Of a stretch of 64,000 bases of DNA, positions 36,756 to 45,138 are shown piece after piece. Numbering within the stretch: position 1 is the stretch's first letter; each line of letters starts with the position of its first letter. Both the position numbers and the translations under genes were made by a program. This DNA comes from Dyadobacter diqingensis (GTDB taxonomy: Bacteria; Bacteroidota; Bacteroidia; Cytophagales; Spirosomataceae), in contig NZ_JAMXKF010000004.1 of NCBI RefSeq assembly GCF_024220585.1, forward strand, positions 1 through 64,000. The letters run 5' to 3'. Under the pieces are notes generated by a model that saw only the letters and a list, made by a program, of their open reading frames with translations, searched no databases and was not told the DNA's origin.

Positions 36756-37283
36756 ATGAAAAGAATTGTTCTTGTTTGCGGATTTATTGCAGGTGCGATT
36801 GTCACCGCGATGATGCTGGCCTCTACGATCCATTGTTACACCACGAAGAACTTTGAAGGGAGTATGCTTCTTGGGTATGCGACCATGGTTCTGGCTTTTT
36901 CAATGATCTTTGTCGGTGTGAAAAACTTCAGGGATAAATATAACCAGGGACATGTCACGTTTGGGACTGCTTTTAAAATAGGTCTTTACATTACACTGGT
37001 AGCCTCAACCATGTATGTAGTCGCTTGGTTGTTTGAATATTACCTCTTTGTCCCGGATTTTATGGACAAATATTCCAGTCACATGATTGATCAAATCCGA
37101 CTGAATGGCGGCACGCAGGAAGAAATCAAAGAAGAAACCGAGAAAATGGCAGGCTGGATTGATATGTACAAAAACCCATTGGTGGTGGTGGTGATGTCCT
37201 ATTCGGAAATCGTGCCGGTCGGGGTGGTTGTGTCGCTCATCAGTGCTTTTGTTTTGAAGCGAAAGGCGGCAGAGGTTTTCTGA
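36756..37283 (+). CDS. DUF4199 membrane protein
   Basis: The 175-residue protein has four membrane segments and DUF4199 character: VLVCGFIAGAIVTAMM, GYATMVLAFSMIFVGVKNFRDKY, GTAFKIGLYITLVASTMYVVAW and a final PVGVVVSLISAFVLKRK. The family is widespread in Bacteroidota with unknown function. The ATG at 36756 starts directly before the first helix (MKRIVLVCG). The gene follows the LuxR gene on the same strand by 120 bases. Confidence 0.88.
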   Translation: MKRIVLVCGFIAGAIVTAMMLASTIHCYTTKNFEGSMLLGYATMVLAFSMIFVGVKNFRDKYNQGHVTFGTAFKIGLYITLVASTMYVVAWLFEYYLFVPDFMDKYSSHMIDQIRLNGGTQEEIKEETEKMAGWIDMYKNPLVVVVMSYSEIVPVGVVVSLISAFVLKRKAAEVF

Positions 37284-37306
37284 GTAAGATATAGTTAAAA
37301 GTTTCT

Positions 37307-37392
37307 GTTTTTTACCGGTCCGACAGCCGGAAGAGCCGTCGGACCGGGCGTCCCGTCGGATGGCTTTTTCGGCCATCCGACGGGTAAAAAAC
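37307..37392. terminator. Nested bidirectional terminator with two palindromes
   Basis: Outer arms GTTTTTTACC (37307-37316) and GGTAAAAAAC (37383-37392) enclose two hairpins: CCGGTCCGAC/GTCGGACCGG (37315-37324/37338-37347) and CCCGTCGGATGGC/GCCATCCGACGGG (37352-37364/37372-37384). It lies between convergent genes, so termination is likely, yet its cores match the palindrome at 31550, which hints at a mobile repeat family. Confidence 0.7.
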
Positions 37393-37418
37393 ATGCTGCG
37401 GTTGCTACCCCCTAAACC

Positions 37419-38747
37419 TCATGGATGAAAGATACGGTCAGAAATACCCGTGATTGCGGGGCGGTGATAACTTCCAAAACGGTCGCAAAATGCCCTTTCC
37501 AGTGATTCGCGATGATCGGGGTGAGCGATGCTGATCAGCGCACGAGCCCGTTGTTTCAGACTTTTGCCAAACAAATCCACGACGCCAAATTCTGTGACAA
37601 CCCAGTGAATATGTCCTCTGGTTGTGACAACGCCGGCACCTTCCCGCAAAAATGGAACAATCCGAGAAGCGCCGGCCGACGTAACGGATGGCAATGCAAT
37701 AATCGGTTTCCCGCCCTGCGAAAGTGAAGCCCCGTGAATAAAATCCATTTGCCCGCCAATGCCGGAGTATTGATAGGTACCGAGGGAATCGGCGCAAACC
37801 TGGCCTGTTAAATCAACTTCCAAAGCAGAGTTGATCGCAGTAACTTTTGGATTTTGACGGATAATGCTCGTGTCGTTGACATATCCGATATCCATTACCC
37901 GAATAGCCGGATTGTCGTTGACAAAATCATACAATTTCTTCGTGCCTACCATAAAAGAAGTGACCGATTTTCCACGGTTCAGCTTTTTTAAACTGTTGTC
38001 GATCACACCGCTTTCAATGAGCGGGATAACGCCGTCGGACAACATTTCGGTATGTAATCCCAGGTGTTTGTGATGTTTCAGATTTTTAAGGACCTGGTCA
38101 GGAATCCCGCCTATACCTACCTGCAACGTGGCGCCATCTTCGATAAGCGAAGCAATATTTTCACCGATCTGAACAGTCGCAATTTTTACGTTGAGGGCAT
38201 AATCAACCTCCGGCAGACTGTCGTCGCACCAAACCATCGCATTGATTTTGCTGCTATGAACAAAACCGTCACCATGCGTTCTTGGCATATTCGGATTTAC
38301 GAGGGCAATGATGAATTTGGCTGTGTCAACAACCGAACGGGCAATATCCACTGACGTGCCAAGCGAACAAAAACCATGGGCATCCGGTGGGGATACCTGT
38401 ATTAATGCTACATCAACAGGCATGTTCCCGCTTTTGATAAGCTGAGGAATCTGGCTCAGAAAAATCGGAACGTAGTCGCCGTAGTCGCTATTGACCACGG
38501 AACGCGTATTAGCTGAAACAAAGAGCGAGTTAAAAAAGAAACTGTTATGGTGCGCAGGATTATTAAAATCCAGGTCACCAAGCGTCGTGATGCTGATAAA
38601 CTCAACATTTTTAAGTTCCCAATGTCTGCGTTGAAGCGCTTTTACCAGGCGGACCGGCGTTGCCGCGCTTCCATGGATAAATACGCGATTTCCTGATTTG
38701 ATATGTTTGACAGCTTCGTCGGCTGTGATGTAAACTGGCGTGTTCAT
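37419..38747 (-). CDS. Acetyl-CoA hydrolase/transferase family CoA-transferase
   Basis: The 442-residue protein has the family's N-terminal substrate loops (SGNRVFIHGSAATPVRLVKALQ), GIGGIPDQVLKNL, and the catalytic region with glutamate in INSALEVDLTGQVCADS, then GIGGQMDFIHGA. It resembles 4-hydroxybutyrate and acetyl-CoA transferases (Cat2-like) that swap CoA between acids. The ATG at 38745-38747 was chosen as the start; upstream codons lack conservation features. No related pathway gene is adjacent, so the acid partner is unknown. Confidence 0.9.
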   Translation of the reverse strand: MNTPVYITADEAVKHIKSGNRVFIHGSAATPVRLVKALQRRHWELKNVEFISITTLGDLDFNNPAHHNSFFFNSLFVSANTRSVVNSDYGDYVPIFLSQIPQLIKSGNMPVDVALIQVSPPDAHGFCSLGTSVDIARSVVDTAKFIIALVNPNMPRTHGDGFVHSSKINAMVWCDDSLPEVDYALNVKIATVQIGENIASLIEDGATLQVGIGGIPDQVLKNLKHHKHLGLHTEMLSDGVIPLIESGVIDNSLKKLNRGKSVTSFMVGTKKLYDFVNDNPAIRVMDIGYVNDTSIIRQNPKVTAINSALEVDLTGQVCADSLGTYQYSGIGGQMDFIHGASLSQGGKPIIALPSVTSAGASRIVPFLREGAGVVTTRGHIHWVVTEFGVVDLFGKSLKQRARALISIAHPDHRESLERAFCDRFGSYHRPAITGISDRIFHP

Positions 38748-39175
38748 ATAAGTATTCGTTAAGTGGACTTTTATCCAATCCTCTGCTATTTTTTTTACAG
38801 GATGAAAAAAATGATGATGTAAAATTCCCCTTTTCATGTGAAGCTGATTATGACTTTGATATGCTCAAATTATGACGATAATCAGCTAATTATCAGTAAA
38901 TAACTAATAGTTATTTAGCTTTTTTGTCAGCATAGTATTGGCTTTAAGGATGTTGTACTTCAAGTATCTTTAAAGATACTTAATAAATGTCGTTGCAACA
39001 TTTCATCACTTTCGGACGTATTAATTGCATAGCGCCCAATAATTACTAGTGAGATACGCTCGGCGGTCGGTTTTTAATGTAGAATTCGGGGGTGGATTTT
39101 GTCAATATCATCTATAATTCCCCGAAGAAATATTTGACATACCTGAGAACGATATCGATAAAAATTCATGAAAAT
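38748..39175. other. Divergent intergenic region with a palindrome
   Basis: 428 bases upstream of both the CoA-transferase (leftward) and the APS kinase (rightward). A perfect 19-base palindrome (AAATAACTA-A-TAGTTATTT, 38898-38916) is followed by a T-run, so it could be an operator or a weak terminator. No gene was seen; a TTG-started extension of the APS kinase frame to 39092 lacks support. Confidence 0.55.
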
Positions 39176-39751
39176 ATGGTTATTCAATTCTGTGGTTTAT
39201 CCGGAGTTGGTAAAACAACTTTGGCCACCCAAACCAAAATGCAGCTGAACCTGAGAGGAATTGCTGTGGAGATTATCGACGGCGACGTTTACCGGAGCAA
39301 GTTATGTAAGGATCTCGGTTTTTCGAAGGCAGACAGACAGGAAAATATACGCAGACTGGGTTTCATTGCGAGCCGTTTTTCAAGCTACGGTATGATTGCC
39401 ATCATGAGTGTGATCAATCCTTATGAGGAAACCCGTCGAGAACTCGTCAATTCCTATCCCGACGTTAAAACGGTCCATCTCGACTGCCCTGTTGAAACGC
39501 TCTATAAAAGGGATACGAAGGGTTTGTATAAAAGAACGCTTCTGCCCGAGGGCGACCCTCAGAAACTTCATAACCTTAGCGGAGTGAACGACCAGTTCGA
39601 AAATCCGCAAAGTCCTGATTTATATATCAATACTGAGTCTAAAACGATCGAGGAATGCACGGAAAGCCTATGCGGCTTCATTTTGGCTCAGCTTAGCGTG
39701 AGCGACCCGTTGCAACCAATTCCGAAAGACAATATTATCCTAAACTCATAA
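39176..39751 (+). CDS. cysC: Adenylylsulfate (APS) kinase
   Basis: The 191-residue protein starts at the ATG 39176 and has a P-loop GLSGVGKTTLA (7-17), the APS site region DGDVYRSKLCKDLGFSKADRQENIRRLGFIA, and YKRDTKGLYKR late in the domain. It phosphorylates APS to PAPS with ATP in the cytoplasm. The sulfotransferase gene begins three bases after its stop, so the pair forms an operon that makes and uses PAPS. An ATP sulfurylase must lie elsewhere. The last 20 residues are an extra tail. Confidence 0.9.
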   Translation: MVIQFCGLSGVGKTTLATQTKMQLNLRGIAVEIIDGDVYRSKLCKDLGFSKADRQENIRRLGFIASRFSSYGMIAIMSVINPYEETRRELVNSYPDVKTVHLDCPVETLYKRDTKGLYKRTLLPEGDPQKLHNLSGVNDQFENPQSPDLYINTESKTIEECTESLCGFILAQLSVSDPLQPIPKDNIILNS

Positions 39752-39754
39752 TTT

Positions 39755-40612
39755 ATGCAGAATAAAACGCTGATTATTGCCGGAATGCATCGGTCCGGCA
39801 CTTCGTTAATTACGCAATGGTTATACCGTTGCGGCCTTCATGTAGGAGAAAATCTGCTGGGATCCGGTATCGGCAATGAAGACGGACATTATGAAGATCT
39901 GGAATTTTACAATTTCCAGGTCCAGGCGCTGCGGAATATGCAGCTGCACGACTCAGGAATTATTGACCACCCGGTAGACTCACTAAGCGTGGAGGAAAAA
40001 GAAAAACTTCGGGAGATCATTGTACGCAGGAATAAGGCGGTCGGGGAGTGGGGATGGAAGGATCCGAGAACCTGCCTGTTTTTAAAAGAATATCGGGAAC
40101 TGATTCCGGAAGCCTATTATCTGGTTGTTTTTCGGGATTGGAAAACAACGGTAAGTTCGTTGATCAGCCGGACTTATAAAGTGGATTTTAAGGATCAGGA
40201 AATTGTAAAAAAAGGTTTGTTTAAAGAATTGAGAAAAAGGCGGACTTACAACAAGCGGATCAAACAGCTTTGTGCCGATCACGCGTCCCATTTTGTCAAG
40301 GTCTGGACTTTTTATAACCAGGAGATATTAAGCTGTATTTCAGGTATTAACGAAGAAAATTATACCATTATCAATTTTGGCCGTTTGCTGAAATCGGACC
40401 AGGCGCTGTTTACAAAACTTAAAGATGGCTGGCAATTTGCGCTGGACTACTTTGCTTTCAAAGACATTTACAAACCGGGGTTGCTGAGCAAACAGATTGA
40501 TTTTGGCCGGTTTATAGACAAAAAACTGATCGAGGAAGCCAACCGGCTTGAAAGGATCCTGGAACAAAAAGCGACCGCAAACTTCCGTTATCCGTTGGCG
40601 GAACAGGCCTGA
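39755..40612 (+). CDS. Sulfotransferase-family protein
   Basis: The 285-residue protein has the PAPS 5'-phosphosulfate loop GMHRSGTSLITQWL (10-23) and a 3'-phosphate motif LVVFRDWKTTVSSLISR near 130, both typical of sulfotransferases, plus WGWKDPRTCLFLKEY. It transfers sulfate from PAPS to a hydroxyl or amine; acceptor unknown (polysaccharide, lipid or small molecule). Coupling to its own APS kinase gene suggests dedicated sulfation. A strong terminator follows. Confidence 0.88.
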   Translation: MQNKTLIIAGMHRSGTSLITQWLYRCGLHVGENLLGSGIGNEDGHYEDLEFYNFQVQALRNMQLHDSGIIDHPVDSLSVEEKEKLREIIVRRNKAVGEWGWKDPRTCLFLKEYRELIPEAYYLVVFRDWKTTVSSLISRTYKVDFKDQEIVKKGLFKELRKRRTYNKRIKQLCADHASHFVKVWTFYNQEILSCISGINEENYTIINFGRLLKSDQALFTKLKDGWQFALDYFAFKDIYKPGLLSKQIDFGRFIDKKLIEEANRLERILEQKATANFRYPLAEQA

Positions 40613-40639
40613 AAATGGCCGGATGAGCCATAAATAAGT

Positions 40640-40678
40640 AAAAGGATGCGCAGCTTTGAAAAGTACACGCATCCTTTT
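40640..40678. terminator. Bidirectional terminator
   Basis: AAAAGGATGCG (40640-40650) and CGCATCCTTTT (40668-40678), perfect 11-base arms with A and T runs, between the convergent sulfotransferase and Atu4866-like genes. Confidence 0.75.
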
Positions 40679-40681
40679 GCA

Positions 40682-40927
40682 CTAATTTTCTTCCTTATAT
40701 AAGATCATCCTGGCATGGTAGAGAATGCCGTCGATAAACTTTCCGTCGGCAATGAAACCGGTGTCATCCTTGTAATCAATATGATTTCCGGTGATTTTAT
40801 AACTTCCCCGGTAAGCGCTTTTTCTGTGCCAACGGGATTCGTCATAACGACCGCCAGGCAGGATTTTGTGCCGGATGTGGCCGTCTTTGGTTACCCACGT
40901 CCCGAGATAAAACGGTTCGTTTGCCAT
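40682..40927 (-). CDS. Atu4866-family small protein
   Basis: The 81-residue protein matches the Atu4866 family closely: LGTWVTKDGHIRHKILPGGRYDESR, then GSYKITGNHIDYKDDTGFIADGKFIDGILYHARMILYKEE. Family members are small beta-barrel proteins of unknown function, often beside an SDR and an AraC regulator, as here. It starts 48 bases after the SDR stop on the same strand and probably shares its transcript. Confidence 0.88.
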   Translation of the reverse strand: MANEPFYLGTWVTKDGHIRHKILPGGRYDESRWHRKSAYRGSYKITGNHIDYKDDTGFIADGKFIDGILYHARMILYKEEN

Positions 40928-40975
40928 TTTTCTGTGTTGGTTATGCAGTTTGGAAAGAGTAAATAAAACAGGTGA

Positions 40976-41824
40976 TCAGGTATCGAAGTCTGTCGCGGTG
41001 GCGAGTGTCTTCCAGCTTTCAAGATCTTGTTGAATGACATCGATTTTCATGGCGGCAAGGTCGTAGGCATCCTGTCCGAGGAAAAGATGTACAGGAACCT
41101 CGGTTTGAGCAGCGACTTCTATCAAAACCGCAACCCCTTTTTCAGGATCTCCTGCCTGGTTGCCATTGATGTCGTTCGCATGCGCTTGCTGGCTCGCTCT
41201 CGCATCTTCATACGCAGCAATGGAATAGGCAGGGCCGATCATTGACTCCTTGGTCAGAAAACTGGTTCTGAAATAACCCGGATAAACGACCGTTGCACTG
41301 ATTCCAAACGATTTTGCCTCTGCTGCCAGCGCCTCGGTGAATCCGGCGACAGCAAATTTGGTAGCACAATAAATTCCCCACCCGGCGAAATTGGCGGTAT
41401 AACCTCCAATCGATGAAATGTTGAAAATTTTGCCGGACCGTTGTGCTCTCAGATAGGGCATGACCTGGCGGATCACATTCAGAGATCCGAAAACATTGAT
41501 ATCGAAATTCTGGCGGGACTCTTTGTCGGTTAATTCTTCCAGTGTTCCGAAATGACCATAACCCGCGTTATTTACAACTACGTCCAGTTTGCCGAATGCT
41601 TCAAGGGCTTTCAGGATGGCGAGTTTGACGCTTTCTTCGTCGGTCAGGGTTACTTCAAGCGGCAGGAAATTCTCGCTTGCTGAAATGCCAACAGCTCCCG
41701 TCAGCGCATTTACTGTTCTTGATGTTGCAGCCACTTTATGCCCGGCTGCCAATAATTGCTGTGTGAGGGTCAAACCAAGACCTTTGGAAGCTCCCGTCAC
41801 AAACCATACTTGTTGATTGTCCAT
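40976..41824 (-). CDS. Short-chain dehydrogenase/reductase, classical
   Basis: The 282-residue protein has the cofactor loop TGASKGLG, NNAGYG, the catalytic Ser in NISSIGGY and an intact YxxxK (YCATK), so all catalytic residues are present, unlike the SDR at 13028. It probably oxidises or reduces a small carbonyl or alcohol with NAD(P); substrate unknown. It forms an operon with the Atu4866 gene. Its promoter carries a TAnnTTTG box and a 32-bp operator that is repeated upstream of the AraC gene, so that regulator very likely controls it. Confidence 0.88.
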   Translation of the reverse strand: MDNQQVWFVTGASKGLGLTLTQQLLAAGHKVAATSRTVNALTGAVGISASENFLPLEVTLTDEESVKLAILKALEAFGKLDVVVNNAGYGHFGTLEELTDKESRQNFDINVFGSLNVIRQVMPYLRAQRSGKIFNISSIGGYTANFAGWGIYCATKFAVAGFTEALAAEAKSFGISATVVYPGYFRTSFLTKESMIGPAYSIAAYEDARASQQAHANDINGNQAGDPEKGVAVLIEVAAQTEVPVHLFLGQDAYDLAAMKIDVIQQDLESWKTLATATDFDT

Positions 41825-41849
41825 TTTTTGTTCATTTAGTTTTGTAGAA

Positions 41850-41918
41850 CAAAGGTATGGCGGATTTGAGCGGGCGTTATTGCATCAAACAAACGGATGA
41901 TTGCGAAATTCAAACAAT
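41850..41918 (-). promoter_or_regulatory. AraC-type operator and -7 box upstream of the SDR gene
   Basis: On the minus strand TACCTTTG (41857-41850) is a perfect TAnnTTTG -7 box 25 bases from the start codon. No TTTG lies at the usual -33 position. A 32-base element at 41887-41918 lies 29 bases beyond the box and is 31/32 identical to the copy at 42983-43014. The missing -33 box fits activator-dependent transcription. Confidence 0.75.
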
Positions 41919-41961
41919 CAAATTATATGCGAGGTTACAAAGAGGAAAGTACAGCAAAAAC

Positions 41962-42867
41962 CTAAGCCGAGCGAAATGCCGTGGGAGTTGTTTCTGTTTG
42001 TTTTTTAAAGAAGTTGTTGAAATGAGCAGCCTCCTCAAATCCGAGGCAATAACTTATTTCGGCGATATTCCAGTTGGAATGTTTCAGTAAAGCTTTTGCT
42101 TCGCTGGTAATGCGTTCTGCAATATGGTGCGACGTGGTTTTGCCGGTTGTAGTCTTCAAAGCACGGTTAAGATGATTGACGTGAATCGATAACTTCTCTG
42201 CAAAATCCTGAGCCGAGCGCATGGTAAAACGCTGCGAAGGAGATTCGATCGGGAACTGCCGTTCCAGTAATTCCGCAAATATCGATGCAATACGCGTGTT
42301 GGCATCCGTATGCTGATAGAGCGTTTCTGTCGCTTCCATTTTCAGCGCATAATGCACCAGTTCTGTGACATAATTTCTGATCAGGTCATATTTGAAACGA
42401 TAATCAGAATTCAGCTCATCGATCATTTTTTGAAAAATCTGGCTGACGTGTTTGTCCTGCTCCGTGCTTAGCGAATAGGAGGGTTTATTTCCCGGCATAA
42501 ACATGGGCAGGTCGCCGATGCCGCCGCGTAGTTTTTCCGTAAAAAAGAACTCTTTGAAAATACAGAAGAAGCCTGTGTTATCGTCGGAGTCATCTTTCGC
42601 ATGGAGTGTGTACGGGACCTGCGGGTTGAAAAAAATCAGCGTGCTCCCTTTGGTTTCAATACTTTTATCCGCATAATGATAAATATTGCTTCCTCTGACC
42701 AAACTGATCTTGTAAAAATCGCGCCGGCTGTATTTTGCCGGTGTGCCGTTCTTTCCTACGCAATCTTCGATCCGGAAAACATTAAATTGCCCGGGTTCCT
42801 GTTGCAGGTTGACTGGTAAATTCTTGTTGTTATAAAATTCCTGGATTGTCTCTACGTTCGATTTCAT
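41962..42867 (-). CDS. AraC-family transcriptional regulator of the SDR/Atu4866 unit
   Basis: The 301-residue protein has an N-terminal cupin-like sensor (IYHYADKSIETKGSTLIFFNPQVPYTLHAKDD) and a C-terminal double HTH (SAQDFAEKLSIHVNHLNRALKTTTGKTTSHHI; IAEISYCLGFEEAAHFNNFFKKQTETTPTAFR). The same 32-base element is found upstream of this gene and of the SDR gene, each 28-29 bases from a TAnnTTTG box, so it probably binds both and controls itself and the SDR/Atu4866 pair. The ligand is unknown. Confidence 0.9.
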   Translation of the reverse strand: MKSNVETIQEFYNNKNLPVNLQQEPGQFNVFRIEDCVGKNGTPAKYSRRDFYKISLVRGSNIYHYADKSIETKGSTLIFFNPQVPYTLHAKDDSDDNTGFFCIFKEFFFTEKLRGGIGDLPMFMPGNKPSYSLSTEQDKHVSQIFQKMIDELNSDYRFKYDLIRNYVTELVHYALKMEATETLYQHTDANTRIASIFAELLERQFPIESPSQRFTMRSAQDFAEKLSIHVNHLNRALKTTTGKTTSHHIAERITSEAKALLKHSNWNIAEISYCLGFEEAAHFNNFFKKQTETTPTAFRSA

Positions 42868-43172
42868 GATTCAAATGGCTAGTTTAATTCCTGATCAGTC
42901 TCTTTCGTGGTTTAGGAAAGGGTAGTGTTCAGGTGATGTCACGATACAAATTTAGCAGTCCGGTTGTCATTTTAATTACAAAAAACAAACGGATGATTGC
43001 AAAATTCAAACAATTATCTGCTGCGTTGGTGGTACCTGTGATCTAATGGGAGCAAGAAATCACTGAAACTGCTTTACTGATTTTTGTTCCAGGATGTTTA
43101 CGTTATGCAAACATTACTTTTTGGCTGTCTGAAAATGGAGACAAAACTTTTCCTATTGATTACCTTTGCAGC
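42868..43172. other. Divergent intergenic region, AraC and helicase genes
   Basis: 305 bases holding the AraC promoter and operator (42947-43014) and, on the right, the promoter of the helicase gene. No gene was seen. Confidence 0.6.
42947..43014 (-). promoter_or_regulatory. Operator copy 2 and -7 box upstream of the AraC gene
   Basis: TAAATTTG (minus strand, 42954-42947) is a perfect TAnnTTTG box. The 32-base element at 42983-43014 differs from that at 41887-41918 in a single base and lies 28 bases from its box (29 there). This supports autoregulation. Confidence 0.75.
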
Positions 43173-45092
43173 ATGGATTATTTTAAAAAGCTGCTTGAAT
43201 TACTCAAAATAGAACGGGAAGAAGACCGACAGTCTTATCTCAAACTTACAGAATCAAGTTCGGTTTCAGAGCGCAGGGCCAACGGCCTGGCCTGGTATCC
43301 GATTGCCATAAGAGGCTCAGAAATGAGCAGAGGAGATTATTTGACGGTTGAAGTCGAGAGGACGACCCATCAGGATATTTCGCATCAGCTGCGGTTTGGT
43401 ATGCCGGCTGTGCTTTTTTCAAATCATGAACCCAAAAAGGACAGGGTAGAGGGGACGATAACGCATCAGAGCGGAAACCGTTTGAAAATTACTTTACGGA
43501 CGGATGAATTACCCGACTGGTCCAGAGATGGAAAATTGGGTATTGACCTGCTTTTCGACGACAACAGTTACGACGAAATGCAAAATGCGCTTAAAACAGC
43601 GGGTAATCTGGATGAAAAGGATGCCGAAGGGCGCCTGGTCAAAATCCTCACAGGTGAAAAAGAACCGACTTTTAAGCAGGATGTACCTTTTTATAACGCC
43701 CCGAAATTAAATGATTCGCAACGGATAGCCGTAAATAAAATATTAATGGCCAATGAGCTGGCTATTGTCCACGGCCCGCCAGGTACCGGAAAAACCACCA
43801 CACTGGTGGAAGCGATCAAAGCGCTGATCAAACAGGATAATAAACAGATTCTCGTGGTGGCACCCAGTAACACGGCCGTTGATTTGCTGAGTGAAAAGCT
43901 GTCAGATCAGGGATTAAATGTGTTGCGGGTTGGAAATCCGGCCCGTGTTTCGGAGCGTCTCATGTCTTTGACACTGGATAGTAAAATGACCGGGCACGCC
44001 AGTATGAAGGAAATCAAGACCCTGAAAAAGCAGGCGAATGAGTTCAAAAATATGGCGCATAAGTATAAGCGGAATTTCGGGAAGTCGGAACGTGATCAGC
44101 GGAAAGCGTTGTTCGACGAGGCACACAGAATTATGAAAGACGTGGGCAAAGCGGAGCAGTATATCATTGATGACCTTGTTTCGAAAGCGCAGGTGATTAC
44201 GGCAACGTTGGTCGGGTCAAATCATTACACCGTCAGAAATCTGAAATTCAACACCGTCGTGATCGACGAGGCTGGGCAAGCGCTTGAACCGGCTTGCTGG
44301 ATCCCGATACTGAAATCACAAAAGGTAGTGCTGGCCGGAGATCACTGCCAGTTGTCGCCAACGATCAAATCCAGTGAGGCTGCCAGGAAGGGGTTGGCCA
44401 ATACGTTGCTCGAAAAATGTGCATCCATGCATCCGGAAGCGGTGGTATTACTCGAAGAACAATACCGTATGAACGAGGCCATTATGGGTTATTCATCGAA
44501 AGTGTTTTATGAAAACAAACTTCGCGCGCACCGTTCGGTGGCGGGCCATTTGTTGTTTCCCGGAGACTCGCCGCTAGCTTTCATCGATACGTCGGGCTGT
44601 GGTTTTGACGAAAAGCTGGAAGGCACAAGCTCAACCAACCCCGAAGAGGCGGCATTCCTTTTCAGGCATCTGAACTATCTGGCGGCTGAGCTGACCGACA
44701 ATAAGGAGGTAGGTTTCAGTACGGATAATTTTCCGTCCATTGCGGTTATCTCTCCGTACAAACAGCAGATTCACATTCTTAAAGAGCAGCTGGCACATTC
44801 ACCGGCGCTTCAAAAGTACGGTGACAAAATTTCGGTTAATACCATTGATAGTTTTCAGGGGCAGGAACGGGATATTGTTTACATCAGTATGACCCGAAGT
44901 AACACAGAAGGCGAAATCGGGTTTTTGTCTGATATCCGAAGAATGAACGTGGCGATGACAAGGGCCAGGAAAAAACTGGTGGTGATCGGCGATAGCGGCA
45001 CGCTTTCACAGCTGCCGTTTTATTCAGATTTTGTGGCCTATGCGGAAGCGCTGAATGCCTACCAGAGTGCCTGGGAGTTTGCTGATATATAA
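43173..45092 (+). CDS. UPF1/IGHMBP2-like superfamily 1 helicase
   Basis: The 639-residue protein has an N-terminal beta-rich domain (about 30-135) and SF1B motifs: Walker A GPPGTGKTT (201-209), APSNTAVDLL (Ia), VVIDEAGQALEP (II), AGDHCQLSPT (III), EEQYRMNEAIMGYSSKVFY (IV), NTIDSFQGQERDIVY (V) and MNVAMTRARKKLVVIGD (VI). Such helicases unwind DNA or RNA 5' to 3'. Bacterial IGHMBP2-like proteins are usually of unknown function. The gene is monocistronic and ends in a strong terminator. No nuclease domain is fused to it. Confidence 0.92.
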   Translation: MDYFKKLLELLKIEREEDRQSYLKLTESSSVSERRANGLAWYPIAIRGSEMSRGDYLTVEVERTTHQDISHQLRFGMPAVLFSNHEPKKDRVEGTITHQSGNRLKITLRTDELPDWSRDGKLGIDLLFDDNSYDEMQNALKTAGNLDEKDAEGRLVKILTGEKEPTFKQDVPFYNAPKLNDSQRIAVNKILMANELAIVHGPPGTGKTTTLVEAIKALIKQDNKQILVVAPSNTAVDLLSEKLSDQGLNVLRVGNPARVSERLMSLTLDSKMTGHASMKEIKTLKKQANEFKNMAHKYKRNFGKSERDQRKALFDEAHRIMKDVGKAEQYIIDDLVSKAQVITATLVGSNHYTVRNLKFNTVVIDEAGQALEPACWIPILKSQKVVLAGDHCQLSPTIKSSEAARKGLANTLLEKCASMHPEAVVLLEEQYRMNEAIMGYSSKVFYENKLRAHRSVAGHLLFPGDSPLAFIDTSGCGFDEKLEGTSSTNPEEAAFLFRHLNYLAAELTDNKEVGFSTDNFPSIAVISPYKQQIHILKEQLAHSPALQKYGDKISVNTIDSFQGQERDIVYISMTRSNTEGEIGFLSDIRRMNVAMTRARKKLVVIGDSGTLSQLPFYSDFVAYAEALNAYQSAWEFADI

Positions 45093-45100
45093 TTAGAATG

Positions 45101-45138
45101 ACGATCCGCAGTGCTGAAATACTGCGGATCGTTTTTTA
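45101..45138. terminator. Terminator after the helicase gene
   Basis: ACGATCCGCAGT (45101-45112) and ACTGCGGATCGT (45121-45132), perfect 12-base arms, followed by TTTTT. It also overlaps the end of the convergent membrane-protein gene. Confidence 0.85.

Noticed and set aside
39092..39175. Longer start for the APS kinase
   Set aside because: The added 28 residues lie before the P-loop domain without conservation, while the ATG at 39176 gives the usual MVIQFCGLSG start.
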